Assembly: GCA_905221605.1 (NCBI GenBank)
Contig: CAJNDS010000635.1
Span: forward strand, 170,001 to 234,000
Direction: 5' to 3'
Source: Symbiodinium natans
Lineage: Eukaryota > Sar > Dinophyceae > Suessiales > Symbiodiniaceae
DNA: 64,000 bases
Shown here: positions 50,401-59,311 of the stretch, piece by piece
Layout of the letters: every line of letters begins with the position of its first letter
Numbering within the stretch: position 1 is the stretch's first letter
Program-made: the position numbers and the translations under genes
The notes under the pieces: model-generated
What the model saw: only the letters and a program-made list of their open reading frames with translations
The model's database searches: none
What the model was told of the DNA's origin: nothing

Positions 50401-53400
50401 GTTAGCCCTGGGAACAGAACTCATATAATGGTGGGGCGCCGCACGCATGCACCGTGTACTGTAGAACACATGCAGCCAGGCTGCGGCAAAAAACCATGTG
50501 GAACACGGCTTGCAATGGAGTCAACAAGCTCCTTCAGCTTCTTCGTCGAAAGTGTTCGCCCCAGGTCTAGAATCTCCTCGATCAAGTCCATGAATCATAT
50601 CGATCCCCCACCACGCAGGCCGGCCACATCGAGATGAAGACATCGTCGTGGCAACAGGGCTCGCAGGAGGGATTAATGAGGGTCTGGCTTTAACGGGTCT
50701 AGGGTACCGAGGCCGAGTAAAAACAAAATTATGTGTTTTTTTTGTCGGCAGTGGGGTTATAAGGGTTTAGGGTTAGGGTTTGGGGTTGATGGGGAGTTGG
50801 TTGGGGGGGGGTTGGGTGGGTTGTTGGCAGCCTGAGAACCCCAAGCCCCAAACCCACTACACCCCATACGGCTCTGCGCCTCGCGGCTCAGCTAGCCTGA
50901 GAAGCCCAAACCCCGAACCCAGTAAAACCGATTAATTTGAGGGTTTAGGGTTTGGTGTTTGAGGGTTGAGGGTTTAGGGTTGAATTAGGGTTATATAGTT
51001 TTGGGGTTAGGGATCCTCGAGGTGGAGGGTTTGGGGTTTGAGGGTTCGGGCAGGTTTTCTACCTGGAGTCCAGATCTTCCAATTACACAGACATGCTCCG
51101 CCACACACACAGACACAGAAACGTGCACGGCACACAGTACTGCATGCATGCACATCGATCGGTGATTCTGCACGAGGCGCACTGCCAGCGTCACGAATCT
51201 TAATGACGATCGACTGGATCACATGCCAGGCACCGATGTGAAAGTCACTGAGACATTCCGCACGGTGCACAATATATGCATATGATGGTGAATGCCACGC
51301 ATGAGATCCAGGCCGAGAGGCTTGCATCTAGGCCACGCTTGTGCGAAGGAGCGCACATGAGGTGACAGTGAAAAGCCCTAGTGCAGGGGATTGTGCCCTG
51401 TTACCTTGACACCTGCAGCAGATCCTCATACAGCTGTATACCGTGAATGCTTGCAGATTCTCACATGCTGCTCACTGCAAGTGAACACAGGCCAGGCCAG
51501 GCAATTAAACAACTGTCGTCGATCGTTGGATCAAACCACGATCTAACCACGATCTTGTCGTATCGATCACGTGCATGCGCTCGACCTGGCGGTTTAGGGT
51601 TTAGGGTTGAGGGTACATGTTGGAGGGTTTAGGGGACTAGTGGCCGGGTAGCCTTGTTTATACATGTACATGCCTGCGAGTTTTCAGACACAAGGGCCGA
51701 GCCTGCATGTGGAGCCCCTAATCCCGATCAGTGACGGAGTCGCCAGCCTCTGACCTCGCACCCTCAGGCTTCTTGCCGATTCTCTTCCGGGCTTCTTTCA
51801 TGCATTGGTCCACCGGTCGCAGCTCCTCCTCCATTAAGGAAATAACAGAGTTCTTGCGGTCCAAGTCTGCGTTCTCATCGACCTGGGGGTTTACGATATT
51901 CGGGTGTTTAGGGCAATCCTCTACTATATATATATATATACACAGAACCCTAAACCCTAAACCCTAAACCCTAAACCCTAAACCCCTATTCTCGTAAAAC
52001 CCCACAGGCCTGTTGGTCCCAGTAGACTTGTCTGCCATCCACGGCATTCTTGTGCTTCTCCAACTCCTCAGCCAGCTCGGAACTGAACTTCACGCTCTTG
52101 AGGTCGTCGATCTGCTGCTCCAGCTTCTTCGGCAGACTCAAAAACCTTGGCAGCACTAAATTCCGATTTATCGAAGCTAGGTTTTAGGGGCTTTGGCCTG
52201 GGGTTTTGGAGTTTGAAGCTCCAGGCTTGGCCATACAGGGCCTGTAAGGGTAAGGGCTAGGGTTGGGGGTTTAGGGTTGAGGAGTTCAGGTTTCGCGGGC
52301 CCAGGGTTTAGGGTCTAGGGCTTAGGGTTTAGTGTTAAATCCTAAACCCTAAACCCTAAACTATGTGGTTTCCCCCATACAGACCGGGGCTGGTTCGAGG
52401 GATATAGCGCGATCGGGAAAGAATTACATTTGGGTTGCGAGTCCCATCGGAGAGATGAAAGAGGCCCAAAGCCCTATATATATAAACAAAATACATGTTA
52501 ACATAATTTAAGAAAACCTCGCTTCAAACCCCCACCCCCCGTGCACCACTTTCGATCTAGGGTCTCCTTAAGAATTGCAGGGCTATGCGCATGCATGTGT
52601 CAGGGATAACGAATCCCTAAACCCTAAACCCTATTTATGACCTTTACAAGTTTACCGGTCCTGCCCAATTCCCCATTTGCATGTTCAAGGTATACGAACT
52701 GCAGCTCACTGACAGCAGATGACCTGATCGGCACAGAGGGCCGCCCGGCTACGTTTGTAAGATTGCAGTACGACGCAGCATGAGAACCCTAAGCCCTAAA
52801 CCCTATAGACCCTAGCCTAATGAAACCTTAAACCCTATAAACCCTAAACCCTAAAACCCCCAACTGCACACACACTCTCAGTCTGGGACTGCTTGAAGAG
52901 TTTGGTCAGCCGTCGATTGGCTTCTTCGTCGGGCGTAATCACTTTCTTTGCCTTTCTCTTTGGCATACGGATGTCTCCCATTTCTTTCATACCAGCAGCC
53001 ATAGCATCGGCGAAGTCATCCACGTGCTGCTGCAGGCCTGCGCGGGCTTCACCCTCCACGGATGCAGCCATCTTCACCTCTTGCGTGCTTGGAGCGTTGG
53101 CTGCAATTATAGGGCATAATGGTAGGGTACCGTTTATATAGGGTTTATGCGGTTTCGGCTTTTAGGGGTCTAAGGGCCGGTTTTGGTTTGCAAAATAATT
53201 ATATATAGCACCTCGAACTGAGCTAGGGTTTAGGATATATATGGTACAGGCTATACGGTTTAGGGAATTATAAGGGCCCTGGTGGCTCTGCAAAACTGGA
53301 GCGCCTCCGTTCCAGAGGTCCTGCAATGGCCCTTGTCGTTCACGGTATCCTTGAGGACACGCACCCGCCTGGCGGGTTCAAACCCTGGCGCTTGTGGATG

Positions 53401-54061
53401 CGGCTGAGGCGTTTGTCCTGAAAAGGCACGCATGATCAACGCAGTCGCAGTTACACAGAATCAAGGGCGTGGCTCTCGAGCAAGAATAATTCTTGTTCTA
53501 TCCACATGCATGAGCGGTCCTTGCAAGAGGATCTTAATAAATTCTTCTCCGTCTGGTCCTGGGTATTCATTTCGCAATTGCATCAGCGTCACCTTAGTTG
53601 CTATATACGCGCAAGATACCTGCCTAGGGCAAGAGGGCTAAACTTAGGGTTTAGGGTTTAGGGTTTAGGGTTTAGGGTTTAGGGTTTAGGGTTTAGGGTG
53701 TAGGGGTTAAGTTTAGGGTTTAGGGTTTAGGGTTTAGGGTTTAGGGTTTAGGGTTTAGGGTTTAGGGTAATTAGGGTAATTAGGGTTTAGGGTTTAATTA
53801 GGGTTTAGGGGCATGCGTGCCAGCATGCAGTTGCAATTGCATCTATATGTTTTACGCACGTGGTCCAAGTCGCAGTCCGGTATCGGTCCTTGTTCTCGTC
53901 GATAGCAACATCGGTGATCTTCTCTTGCACGCACACGTCCGATCCGCTCGATTGCAACATCCAGTCCTTCAGGAACTGGAACCTGCGCCAGGTAAACCTC
54001 GAGCTAATGGTTAACCTTATAGAGTGGATTTGCACAGTCATGGCATCTCAGCGAGAGAGAG

Positions 54062-54106
<45 letters not shown>

Positions 54107-56992
54107 TAACGATGAGAGGACAAAGCCTCTCTGCGTCGCTCTTCAGAATTTTGTATTTACCTGCTAACTCGGCATCCATCTTGCATGCTCGTCCCAGCCG
54201 CGAAAAGTTTCTCTTGCGGTCGTCGTAAGTCATGTCCTTAGCTGGATCAGTCAAAGTCAGTGATTCAGGGCTGCGTGCTTCGATGTCGTGTCCTTGCATA
54301 CAGCATGCGCGCGTCTGTATCTAAATGTAGGCTTGGGTTCGCTTGGCTCGGACATGTTCCTCAAGCTTTCTCGTTCTGCTTCACTAAGAACTTTGGGCTG
54401 CCCTCCACGTTTCTTCGCTGCTGCAGGCTCCTCCGGCCGGGGAAATTAGCTATAATAGGGTTTAACAGGCTCCTAGGGATTAGGGTTTAGGGATATTGGG
54501 GATTAAAGTTTTAAGGTGTTGGGATTTAGGGTTTAGGGTCTGGGGTTTGAGGGGCCCAACACGGACAAACCCCATATGCCTTAATTATATATATATATAT
54601 AGTTTAGGGTTTAATCCCACAGACAAACCCCAAACCCTCATTTAAATAATTAAATTACACCGAATACGTATATATAATGGAGGCTCCTGCTCACGGGCAT
54701 CCTTTCCATCAGGTGGCGCGGGATCGGCATCCTGCTATATGTACCATAAAAAATATGGGAAAAGGAGCATAAATGTGCGATGCTGGTTCTAGGGGAACTA
54801 GACATGACAGGACCCAGGGCAAAGTGTCGGTTCGTGCAGATATGTAGAGGAATGGACAGTGCCTTTTTGGTGGGGAAAGCACGGCATCCTGAAGGGTCGG
54901 TTCCTATGTAACCCTACATGAAAGGTACACATATTGAATATGCATACCCGGCTGGCCTTTAAGGCACTCTTGGCTCGCACACGCCTCATCGGCTTCGTAG
55001 GTTCGAGCTCCTCGGCTTTGCGCTTTGAGTCAGAAGCTGCTTTCAACTTCTTCCCGAGATCTTTGTCACGGGCACTGAAGAGCACGGGTTGGTCGGTGTT
55101 TGCTCGCTTCTTGTCCCTGCCTGTGCCGTTGGCGGTCGTGGGTGCTGCTGGCTTGCCGGAGTCTTTGCTCGTCGACAGGGGTGCTGCTGGCTTCTTGCCC
55201 GTGGTGGGTGCTACTGGCTTCTCGGAGTCTTCGCTCTCCGTCAGGGGTGCTGCTGCCTTCTTGCCCGTGGTGGGTGCTACTGGCTTCTGGGAGTCTTCGC
55301 TCTTCCTCAGGGGTGCTGCTGCCTTCTTGCCCGTGGTGGGTGCTACTGGCTTCTCGGAGTCTTCGCTCTGCGTCAGGGGTGCTGCTGCTGCCTTCTTGCC
55401 CGCGGCAGGTGCTGCCGGCTTGTTGGAGTTTTCGCCAGTACTGGCTGGGGACGCTGCTGCCTTCTTGCCAGTGGTGGGTGCTACTGGCTTCTGGGAGTCT
55501 TTGCCTGGGGCGGGTGCTGCTGCCTTCTGGCCCGTGCCGGGTGCTGCCGGCTTCGAGCCCCTGCCTGTAGTTGGGGGCGCTGCTGCCTTCTCCGGCTTCT
55601 CAGAGTCTTTGCCTGTCCCAGGGGGTGCCGCTGCCTTCTTGCTCGTGGCTGCTGCTGCCGCGGGTGCTGCTACCTTCTTGGTCGTAGCGGGTGCTACCGG
55701 CTTCTCGGAGTCTTTGCCTGTCGCAGTATTTGCTGCCTTCTTGCTCGTGGCTGCTGCTACCTCGGGTGCTGCTACCTTCTTGGTCGTGGCGGGTGCTACA
55801 GGCTTCTCGGAGTCTTTGCCTGTCCCAGGAGGTGCTGCTGCCTTTTTGCTCGTTGCTGCTACCGGCTTCTCGGAGTCTTTGCCTGTGGCTGCGGGCGCTG
55901 TTGCCTTCTTGGTCGTGGCGGGTGCTGCCGGCTTCTCGCAGTCTTTGCCAGTGGCCGGGGTTGCTGCTGCCTTCTTATGGCTCGTGGCGGGTGCTACCGG
56001 CTTCTCGGAGTCTTTGCCCGTGCTTGCGGGCGCTTCTGCCTTCTTGCCCATGGCGGGTGCTGCTGGCTTCTTAGAGTCCTTGGCGGGCACTGCCACCTTC
56101 ACTTTGCCCGTGGTGGCTGCTGCGGGCTTCTGGTCTGTGGAAGAGTCCTCCGCTGCAGGCGGCTTCTGTTGAGCAGGGTTATCAATTTTTGTGGCTATAT
56201 AACTTATAAGAAACAAAATCTTAAGATATATCTTTTTCTTATAGATTCTATTTGCATATATTCTATGTACATAAACCCTAATTAAGCCCTAAACCCTAAA
56301 CCTTAAACCCTCTAAACCCAGATATTTATAAATATATAAATATAAATATAAATGTATATATATATATAATATAGATATCTACACCTTATATATATATATA
56401 ATATATATACTATATATAGGATAATATAAATATAAATATAAATATAAATAAATATATATATATATATATATATATATTTATTGTATAGGTCATACATTAA
56501 CATTTAAAGTGTCTAGGGTTGTTGAGGGTACACGTGCACTGACCGACCCCACCTTAGCTCCAACCTTTGCCTTCTTCACAGAGGCAGTGGAAGACGACGT
56601 GCTGGCTCGCTTCTGGGGCAACTCGCCAGCACCATCCAAATCCGTGTCGGCAGCTGTGCTGGCATCGGAGTATCGGCTGGTTTTTTTTTGCAACGCCTGA
56701 ACTGGTGTGTAGCTGTGTACATTCCGAAAAAGGGCCGCACACACTGAACATACTCATGTCTTCGGCCTGCAGCTTTGTTGCTTGCAAGCTGTCGGCCAGC
56801 CTAAGAAACTCGAACAGCATCCTTGTACCAGATATGGCCATCACAAATAAATCATTATAAGTCAACGACACTGTACGTAGGAGCCCAGCAACGATATGCT
56901 CGGCATTGTCTTCACCCTTTCCACCCGATCAGGCGACGCTGGCTGGGTGTCAGCATCGGCAATGTCTGGGCTCACCATGGCCTTGCGTCGAG
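47179..56992 (-). CDS. Multi-exon gene of an uncharacterised dinoflagellate protein family
   Basis: At least 20 exons can be read on the minus strand from ~56992 to the stop at 47179. Reading phase is kept across 56992-51736, 49516-48957 and 48205-47179 when GT, GC and GA donors with AG acceptors are allowed. Protein order: short helical N-terminal exons, a large Lys/Ala/Pro repeat, an RGG/AT-hook-like exon, a conserved block with YDDRKRNFSRLGR and FQFLKDWML, a coiled-coil region, then the C-terminal half with AKDNNIFRNFNRWV, PLEVHGDDAES, GLKGDQQFL, DNICWYCEVS, VWPDILHVIDL and NYSEEDLVGRM. The C-terminal half resembles, from memory, a family abundant in Symbiodiniaceae gene models that keeps a HGD, W/GD, CxxC, D..H and EED order. 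A transposase ancestry is possible; function is unknown. The 5' end is not defined. Confidence 0.7.
47512..47819 (-). CDS. Exon (alpha-helical segment) of the family gene
   Basis: Acceptor ttcactag, donor CTGCAG before GTTTGG; 2 + 306 bases, ending in phase 0. Helical and Cys-containing (AREAVRCQTQHANLRAAVF, LELRSLEYWNDMY). Followed by a 108-bp intron. Confidence 0.75.
47891..47954 (-). CDS. Small exon of the family gene
   Basis: Encodes ANSQRFPTFAQKHLSGADARQ. Acceptor atcaag; the donor is GA type (ACAAG before GAATGA). The leftover base plus TC of the next exon restores Val, so the phase is consistent. Confidence 0.65.
48086..48205 (-). CDS. Exon of the family gene
   Basis: Forty codons, both ends phase 0: ALLELTESQLPW then AAYADYIAMCKNVGVRNT. 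Acceptor tatcgag; donor GC type (ACACG before GCATGC). The downstream intron begins with CCCTAAA-like repeats. Confidence 0.7.
48512..48652 (-). CDS. Exon with the VWPDILHVIDL motif
   Basis: The frame reads MARKSAWILVPGISLSRVWP then DILHVIDLTLAPEAAAS. Acceptor tatcgag before GATGCG. The end is uncertain (GC donor near CTTCCGC). The D-I-L-H-x-x-D pattern fits the family. Its phase with the exon upstream could not be reconciled. Confidence 0.55.
48734..48860 (-). CDS. Exon with MDVGRHTV and DKLFGN motifs
   Basis: Acceptor cctgacag; donor GTTAAG. Encodes RLEPLDRRYSTQIMDVGRHT followed by THSDVDKLFGNVIFHGA. An alternative frame is also open, so the frame choice rests on family resemblance. Confidence 0.5.
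48957..49195 (-). CDS. Exon with GD and CxxC motifs
   Basis: Acceptor tttatag before GTGGCG. Encodes VAQLDMHLVWSLSQ, TFSFDCWGRPLVDAP, then FVLSGLKGDQQFLKKTL and DNICWYCEVS, a possible zinc-binding CxxC. The donor lies in a GT repeat: either directly after GAG (48965) or eight bases further, which fits the next exon. Confidence 0.7.
49314..49516 (-). CDS. Exon with PLEVHGDDAES motif; acceptor inside telomere-like repeat
   Basis: The 3' splice site tttag before GGTTGAGGG lies in a degenerate TTTAGGG tract. The exon encodes VNDRMLQENDLSRVV, PLEVHGDDAESHRRRSFLVV and IMDSDQTGSGT. Donor GC type (GGCACA before GCGCCA), phase 0, joining the next exon correctly. Confidence 0.65.
49600..50180 (-). CDS. 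Region with two to three unresolved exons of the family gene
   Basis: Protein-like stretches include HSIIDPASPRIHLFVQG (near 49630-49700), ATQRHWPMFAVEVHVAVGTH (49770-49850) and FINLCDPRIHCIHGYSFERF (49985-50060). Exon ends were not fixed because several frames are open. Confidence 0.45.
50292..50407 (-). CDS. Exon with AKDNNIFRNFNRWV motif
   Basis: Acceptor gttcccag before GGCTAAC. Encodes ANLVDLAGYAKDNNIFRNFN then RWVERQEWRKSLPQPRES. The NIFRNFNRW block is typical of the family. The 3' end is approximate. Confidence 0.6.
50470..50576 (-). CDS. Exon, helical
   Basis: Encodes EILDLGRTLSTKKLKELVDS then IASRVPHGFLPQPGC, an amphipathic helix-like segment. Acceptor atcgag; donor GTGTTC; its two leftover bases fit the next exon. 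Confidence 0.55.
51736..51882 (-). CDS. Exon, charged coiled-coil-like
   Basis: Exactly 49 codons, phase 0 at both ends: VDENADLDRKNSVISLMEEE, LRPVDQCMKEARKRIGKK, PEGARSEAGDS. Acceptor accccag, donor GTCACT. The intron upstream holds (TA)n and CCCTAAA arrays (51920-51986). Confidence 0.7.
51944..51986 (-). repeat. Telomeric repeat inside an intron
   Basis: Five to six CCCTAAA units within the intron between exons 52010-52136 and 51736-51882, next to a TATATA run. Confidence 0.92.
52010..52136 (-). CDS. Exon, coiled-coil
   Basis: Encodes LPKKLEQQIDDLKSVKFSSE then LAEELEKHKNAVDGRQVYW and DQQ. Heptad-like spacing of Leu/Ile. Acceptor ttttgag; donor GC type (CAACAG before GCCTGT). Confidence 0.65.
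52872..53100 (-). CDS. Exon, charged
   Basis: Encodes NAPSTQEVKMAASVEGEARA, GLQQHVDDFADAMAAGMKEM, a basic MPKRKAKK cluster and EEANRRLTKLFKQSQTES. Acceptor aattgcag; the donor lies in a GT repeat, the one giving phase 2 fitting the next exon. Confidence 0.65.
53289..53384 (-). CDS. Small exon
   Basis: Encodes FEPARRVRVLKDTVNDKGHC then RTSGTEALQFC. Acceptor gcgccag; donor GA type (TTTTGCA before GAGCCA). Phase fits both neighbours. Confidence 0.5.
53520..53592 (-). CDS. Small exon
   Basis: Encodes VTLMQLRNEYPGPDGEEFIK then ILLQ. Acceptor caactaag; donor GA type (TGCAAG before GACCGC). Confidence 0.6.
53643..53808 (+). repeat. Telomeric repeat array inside an intron
   Basis: About 20 TTTAGGG units with a few AATTAGGG variants, within the intron between exons 53856-53982 and 53520-53592. 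It is one of the longest such tracts in the window. Confidence 0.95.
53856..53982 (-). CDS. Exon with FQFLKDWML motif
   Basis: One base completes the Arg codon of the previous exon, then 42 codons: FQFLKDWMLQSSGSDVCVQE and KITDVAIDENKDRYRTATWT. Acceptor gcgcag; donor GTAAAA; phase 0 at the end. The join gives DAER-FQFLKDW, a pattern I associate with this family. Confidence 0.7.
54050..54102. repeat. (GA)n microsatellite in an intron
   Basis: GAGA run of about 50 bp between two coding exons. Confidence 0.9.
54127..54277 (-). CDS. Exon with YDDRKRNFSRLGR motif
   Basis: Encodes RSPESLTLTDPAKDMTYDDR, KRNFSRLGRACKMDAELAGK and YKILKSDAER. Acceptor catcgaag; donor GC type (GAGAG before GCTTTG). 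Phase consistent at both ends. Confidence 0.7.
54322..54430 (-). CDS. Exon with an RGGQPK basic motif
   Basis: Encodes EPAAAKKRGGQPKVLSEAER then ESLRNMSEPSEPKPTF. KKRGGQPK resembles an AT-hook-like basic motif but is not a canonical GRP core. Acceptor gccggag; donor GA type (CATTTA before GATACA). Confidence 0.6.
54687..54731 (-). CDS. Micro-exon
   Basis: Fifteen codons, DADPAPPDGKDAREQ. Acceptor atagcag; donor GA type (GAGCAG before GAGCCT). Phase 0 at both ends. Confidence 0.55.
54948..56165 (-). CDS. Long Lys/Ala/Pro repeat exon, histone H1-tail-like
   Basis: 406 codons in phase 0 at both ends. Acceptor ctcaacag before AAGCCG; donor AGCCGG before GTATGC. It is made of about 20 repeats of 14-20 residues on the theme TGKDSEKPVAPATTKKAAAP, with Ser/Asp/Glu before KPVAP. 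Such K/A/P-rich tails occur in linker histones and in dinoflagellate basic nuclear proteins, and the SEKP/SQKP units could be phosphorylated; both are inferences. The C-terminal part is less repetitive: SARDKDLGKKLKAASDSKRK, AEELEPTKPMRRVRAKSALK. Repeat-unit exchange is likely. The antisense strand is also open over 400 codons because of the composition. Confidence 0.75.
56166..56552 (-). other. AT-rich intron with telomeric repeat
   Basis: 387 bp with GTGGGG donor and ctcaacag acceptor. Contains long TATATA and AAATATAAAT runs and a CCCTAAA stretch (56288-56310). Its composition contrasts strongly with the adjoining GC-rich exons. Confidence 0.7.
56553..56701 (-). CDS. Exon, Ser/Lys-rich
   Basis: Encodes QALQKKTSRYSDASTAADTD, LDGAGELPQKRASTSSSTAS and VKKAKVGAK. 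Acceptor cacaccag; donor GTGGGG. The end joins the K/A/P exon as VGAK-KPPAAED in phase 0. Confidence 0.7.
56754..56821 (-). CDS. Small helical exon
   Basis: Encodes MLFEFLRLADSLQATKLQAE then DM. Acceptor ggtacaag; donor GTATGT; phase consistent. Confidence 0.6.
56872..56992 (-). CDS. Most upstream resolved exon of the family gene
   Basis: Encodes RRKAMVSPDIADADTQPASP then DRVERVKTMPSISLLGSYVQ. Acceptor catgcag; the donor GTGTCG leaves two bases that fit the next exon across a ~50 bp intron. The exon before it is not identified; a candidate frame at 57080-57190 (VTQRSILLILATASSTPLW) is open but unplaced. Confidence 0.6.
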
Positions 56993-57418
56993 CTGCATGG
57001 TCAGCAATTCACGTACGTGGCCCGACTCGGGTTAAGTTAGGGTTGAGGGTCTATCGACATTTAGGGGTATTTAGGGTCTAGAGTTCACAGCTGTTGATCC
57101 TCCTTGCGTCCACATCCGACCCGCCTCGTGTCGACGTAGCTTCCAAAGCGGAGTGCTAGACGCCGTGGCCAATATCAGCAAAATGCTTCTCTGCGTGACA
57201 CGGCCACGCAACACGCATGCTTTCCAGCATGCTTAAGGTGTATGGTGGCACGATATGGGTGCAGTCATTACAGGGTTTAGGGGATCGGGTTTAGGGTATC
57301 GTAGGCCGGACATTGAATCCCTTCGCCCAAAACTCTAAACCCCAAACAGCTCTTTTAAACCCTTACACATGCAAGCAGCAAACCCCGACGCCGTATATAA
57401 ACATATATATATATATAT

Positions 57419-57513
57419 CCAAACCCTAAACCCCAAACCCTAAACCCTAAACCCTAACCCTAAACCCCAAACCCTAACCCTAAACCCCAAACCCCAAACC
57501 CTAAACCCTAAAC
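57419..57513 (-). repeat. Telomeric repeat, mixed CCCTAAA / CCCCAAA / CCCTAA units
   Basis: About 13 units including shortened CCCTAA and CCCCAAA variants. Confidence 0.9.
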
Positions 57514-57595
57514 CTCAAAGATCAGCCTCTAGGAGTTGCCAAAGGTCAGACTCGGGAGTGCAAGACATCCAGGGCCTTCGTTTTAGAAACCTGTG

Positions 57596-57630
57596 GGTTT
57601 AGGGTTTAGGGTTTAGGGTTTAGGGTTTAG
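57596..57630 (+). repeat. Telomeric repeat (TTTAGGG)n
   Basis: Five units, only about 85 bp from an array in the opposite orientation (57419-57513), followed by a TA run. Confidence 0.93.
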
Positions 57631-57976
57631 GATATACATATATATGTATATATATATATATATGGCTTGGGGTTTGGGGTTGGGGTTAGGGGTTGGGGTT
57701 GGGCTTTGGGGGTTGGGGGTTGGGGGTTTGGAGATGCGAGCTTTTGGGGTGCATTCGCGTTTTCGGATTTAGAACCTCCAAGAAGCATGGACCTCTCGAC
57801 CATGCTCTCCCAGGAAGCATATTGGGGCTTTGGGTTGAGGGCTTAGGGTTTTGCGCTTCGGGTCTGGGGTGTATAGCTAGGCCAGCTGCGCGCAATGTAG
57901 ATCGAAGCACACCGATCGATCCGCCTGTTACGGCCTGTTATACCAGCCCACCCCTCGAATTCTTAATTACGACAAG

Positions 57977-58029
57977 ACCCTTAAACCCTAAAGCCTAAAC
58001 CCTAAACCCTAAACCCTAAACCCTAAACC
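57977..58029 (-). repeat. Telomeric repeat (CCCTAAA)n
   Basis: Seven units, the first few slightly degenerate. Confidence 0.93.
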
Positions 58030-58254
58030 CCTGTATATCAAACATTCTCCCGATATCGAGGAACGTGTGCCAGACGAGCACAGACTGGCAGCCAGGCGCC
58101 GCAAGCGTGGGTTGTATAATGCATGGGTGTCCGGCCTATGTACTTAAGGGTTTTAAACAGGAAACTTAGGGTTCAAAGGGTTTAGGGTTTAGGGGCGGTT
58201 TCGGGCCCGATTTTCGGGTATACGGTGGTGAAGAATCGAATCGTGGCTCTACCA

Positions 58255-58726
58255 CAGGCTGCGACGCGCGAATCCTATCTGCGACACGCGAATCCTCTCT
58301 GCGACACGCGAATCCCGAAACCCTTCCCATACAGTTCCAGACCCTTTACCATACAGTTTGCAGCTTGAACAGCATGAGAGAGGTGCGACACGCGAATCCT
58401 GTCCGCGACACGCGAATCTAAGCTCCAGTTTTCCGCTCCCATGCAGTTTAAGGCTCAAACCGCATGACAGAGGGCGACACGCGAACCCAGAGCGCGACAC
58501 GCGAATCCAGACCCGCTCCCATGCAGTTACGGTACCCGTGTCATACAGATCGAGCCCCCTGCGACACGCGAATCCCGACCGCGACACGCGAATCCCGACC
58601 TGATTTGCACCCCTCCCATGCAGTTTGAGCCCCAAACCGCATGACAGAGGGCGACACGCGAATCCAGAGCGCGACACGCGAATCGACACCACAACACGCG
58701 AATCCAGAGCGCGACACGTGAATCCA
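58255..58726. repeat. Array of the 13-mer CGACACGCGAATC
   Basis: About 13 copies of GCGACACGCGAATCC (some with one change) occur singly or in pairs over 470 bp. They are separated by longer related spacers containing CCCATGCAGTTT and AAACCGCATGACAGAGG. The motif is CpG-rich in an otherwise AT-leaning intron or intergenic stretch. Confidence 0.9.
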
Positions 58727-58992
58727 GTGTTTAGGGTTTAGGGATTAGGGTTTAAGGGCTTAATTAGGGTTTAGGGCTCAGGCTTGGCTTTAATTAGGGT
58801 TTAGGGTTAGGGGGTTTTAGGGTTTAGGGTAGATCACAAGTGTTTCAGCACTCGCATGGTGCACATCTTCAATCAGCAGATCGATCATTAATTGAATTGG
58901 TTTGCAGCAAACTAAAAAACCACAAGCTGTACAGAATGCGTTGGCATGGAGCTGCATGCGTGGCTCCGGGCACAATCGTCATTTAATTGTCG

Positions 58993-59050
58993 TAGGATAT
59001 CATAATAGCCTGGGTGACCAAGTCTCGGAGATCCAGTGCCTTTTGCTGTC
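58993..59050 (-). CDS. Degenerate duplicate of a neighbouring exon
   Basis: After gctaag this reads QQKALDLRDLVTQAIMI, close to QQKARDLADRVAQAIMM in the exon starting at 59279. One C is missing near the start (GACAGC against GACCAGC), so the copy is shifted by one base relative to its splice site. It may be a decaying exon duplicate or be spliced in another phase. Confidence 0.5.
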
Positions 59051-59221
59051 CTTAGCTGTTGAACACAGAGATACACATGTGCACCTGCTGCTATACGGTG
59101 CCAGCAATCAGCTTCAAACTTGAGTGTACTCGATGTAATGCAATCACAGTGTCCAACTTCCGAAGATACTGCACCAGCAATCACTTTATTGGGGATCGTG
59201 TGAGGGTAGCTGATCTCATTC

Positions 59222-59279
59222 TTTTCATCATGATAGCCTGGGCCACCCTGTCCGCAAGATCACGTGCCTTTTGCTGGTC
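59222..59279 (-). CDS. Small exon
   Basis: Acceptor cagctaag before GACCAGC. Encodes DQQKARDLADRVAQAIMMKR. The 3' end is approximate. Confidence 0.5.
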
Positions 59280-59311
59280 CTTAGCTGTCACACACGAGTT
59301 TATATATATGC

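Noticed and set aside
54934-56285. Open frames of ~400 codons on the plus strand opposite the K/A/P exon
   Set aside because: They are the complement of a repeat whose codons rarely give stops; composition is extreme (Leu/Gly/Cys) and the minus frame has good splice sites and phase.
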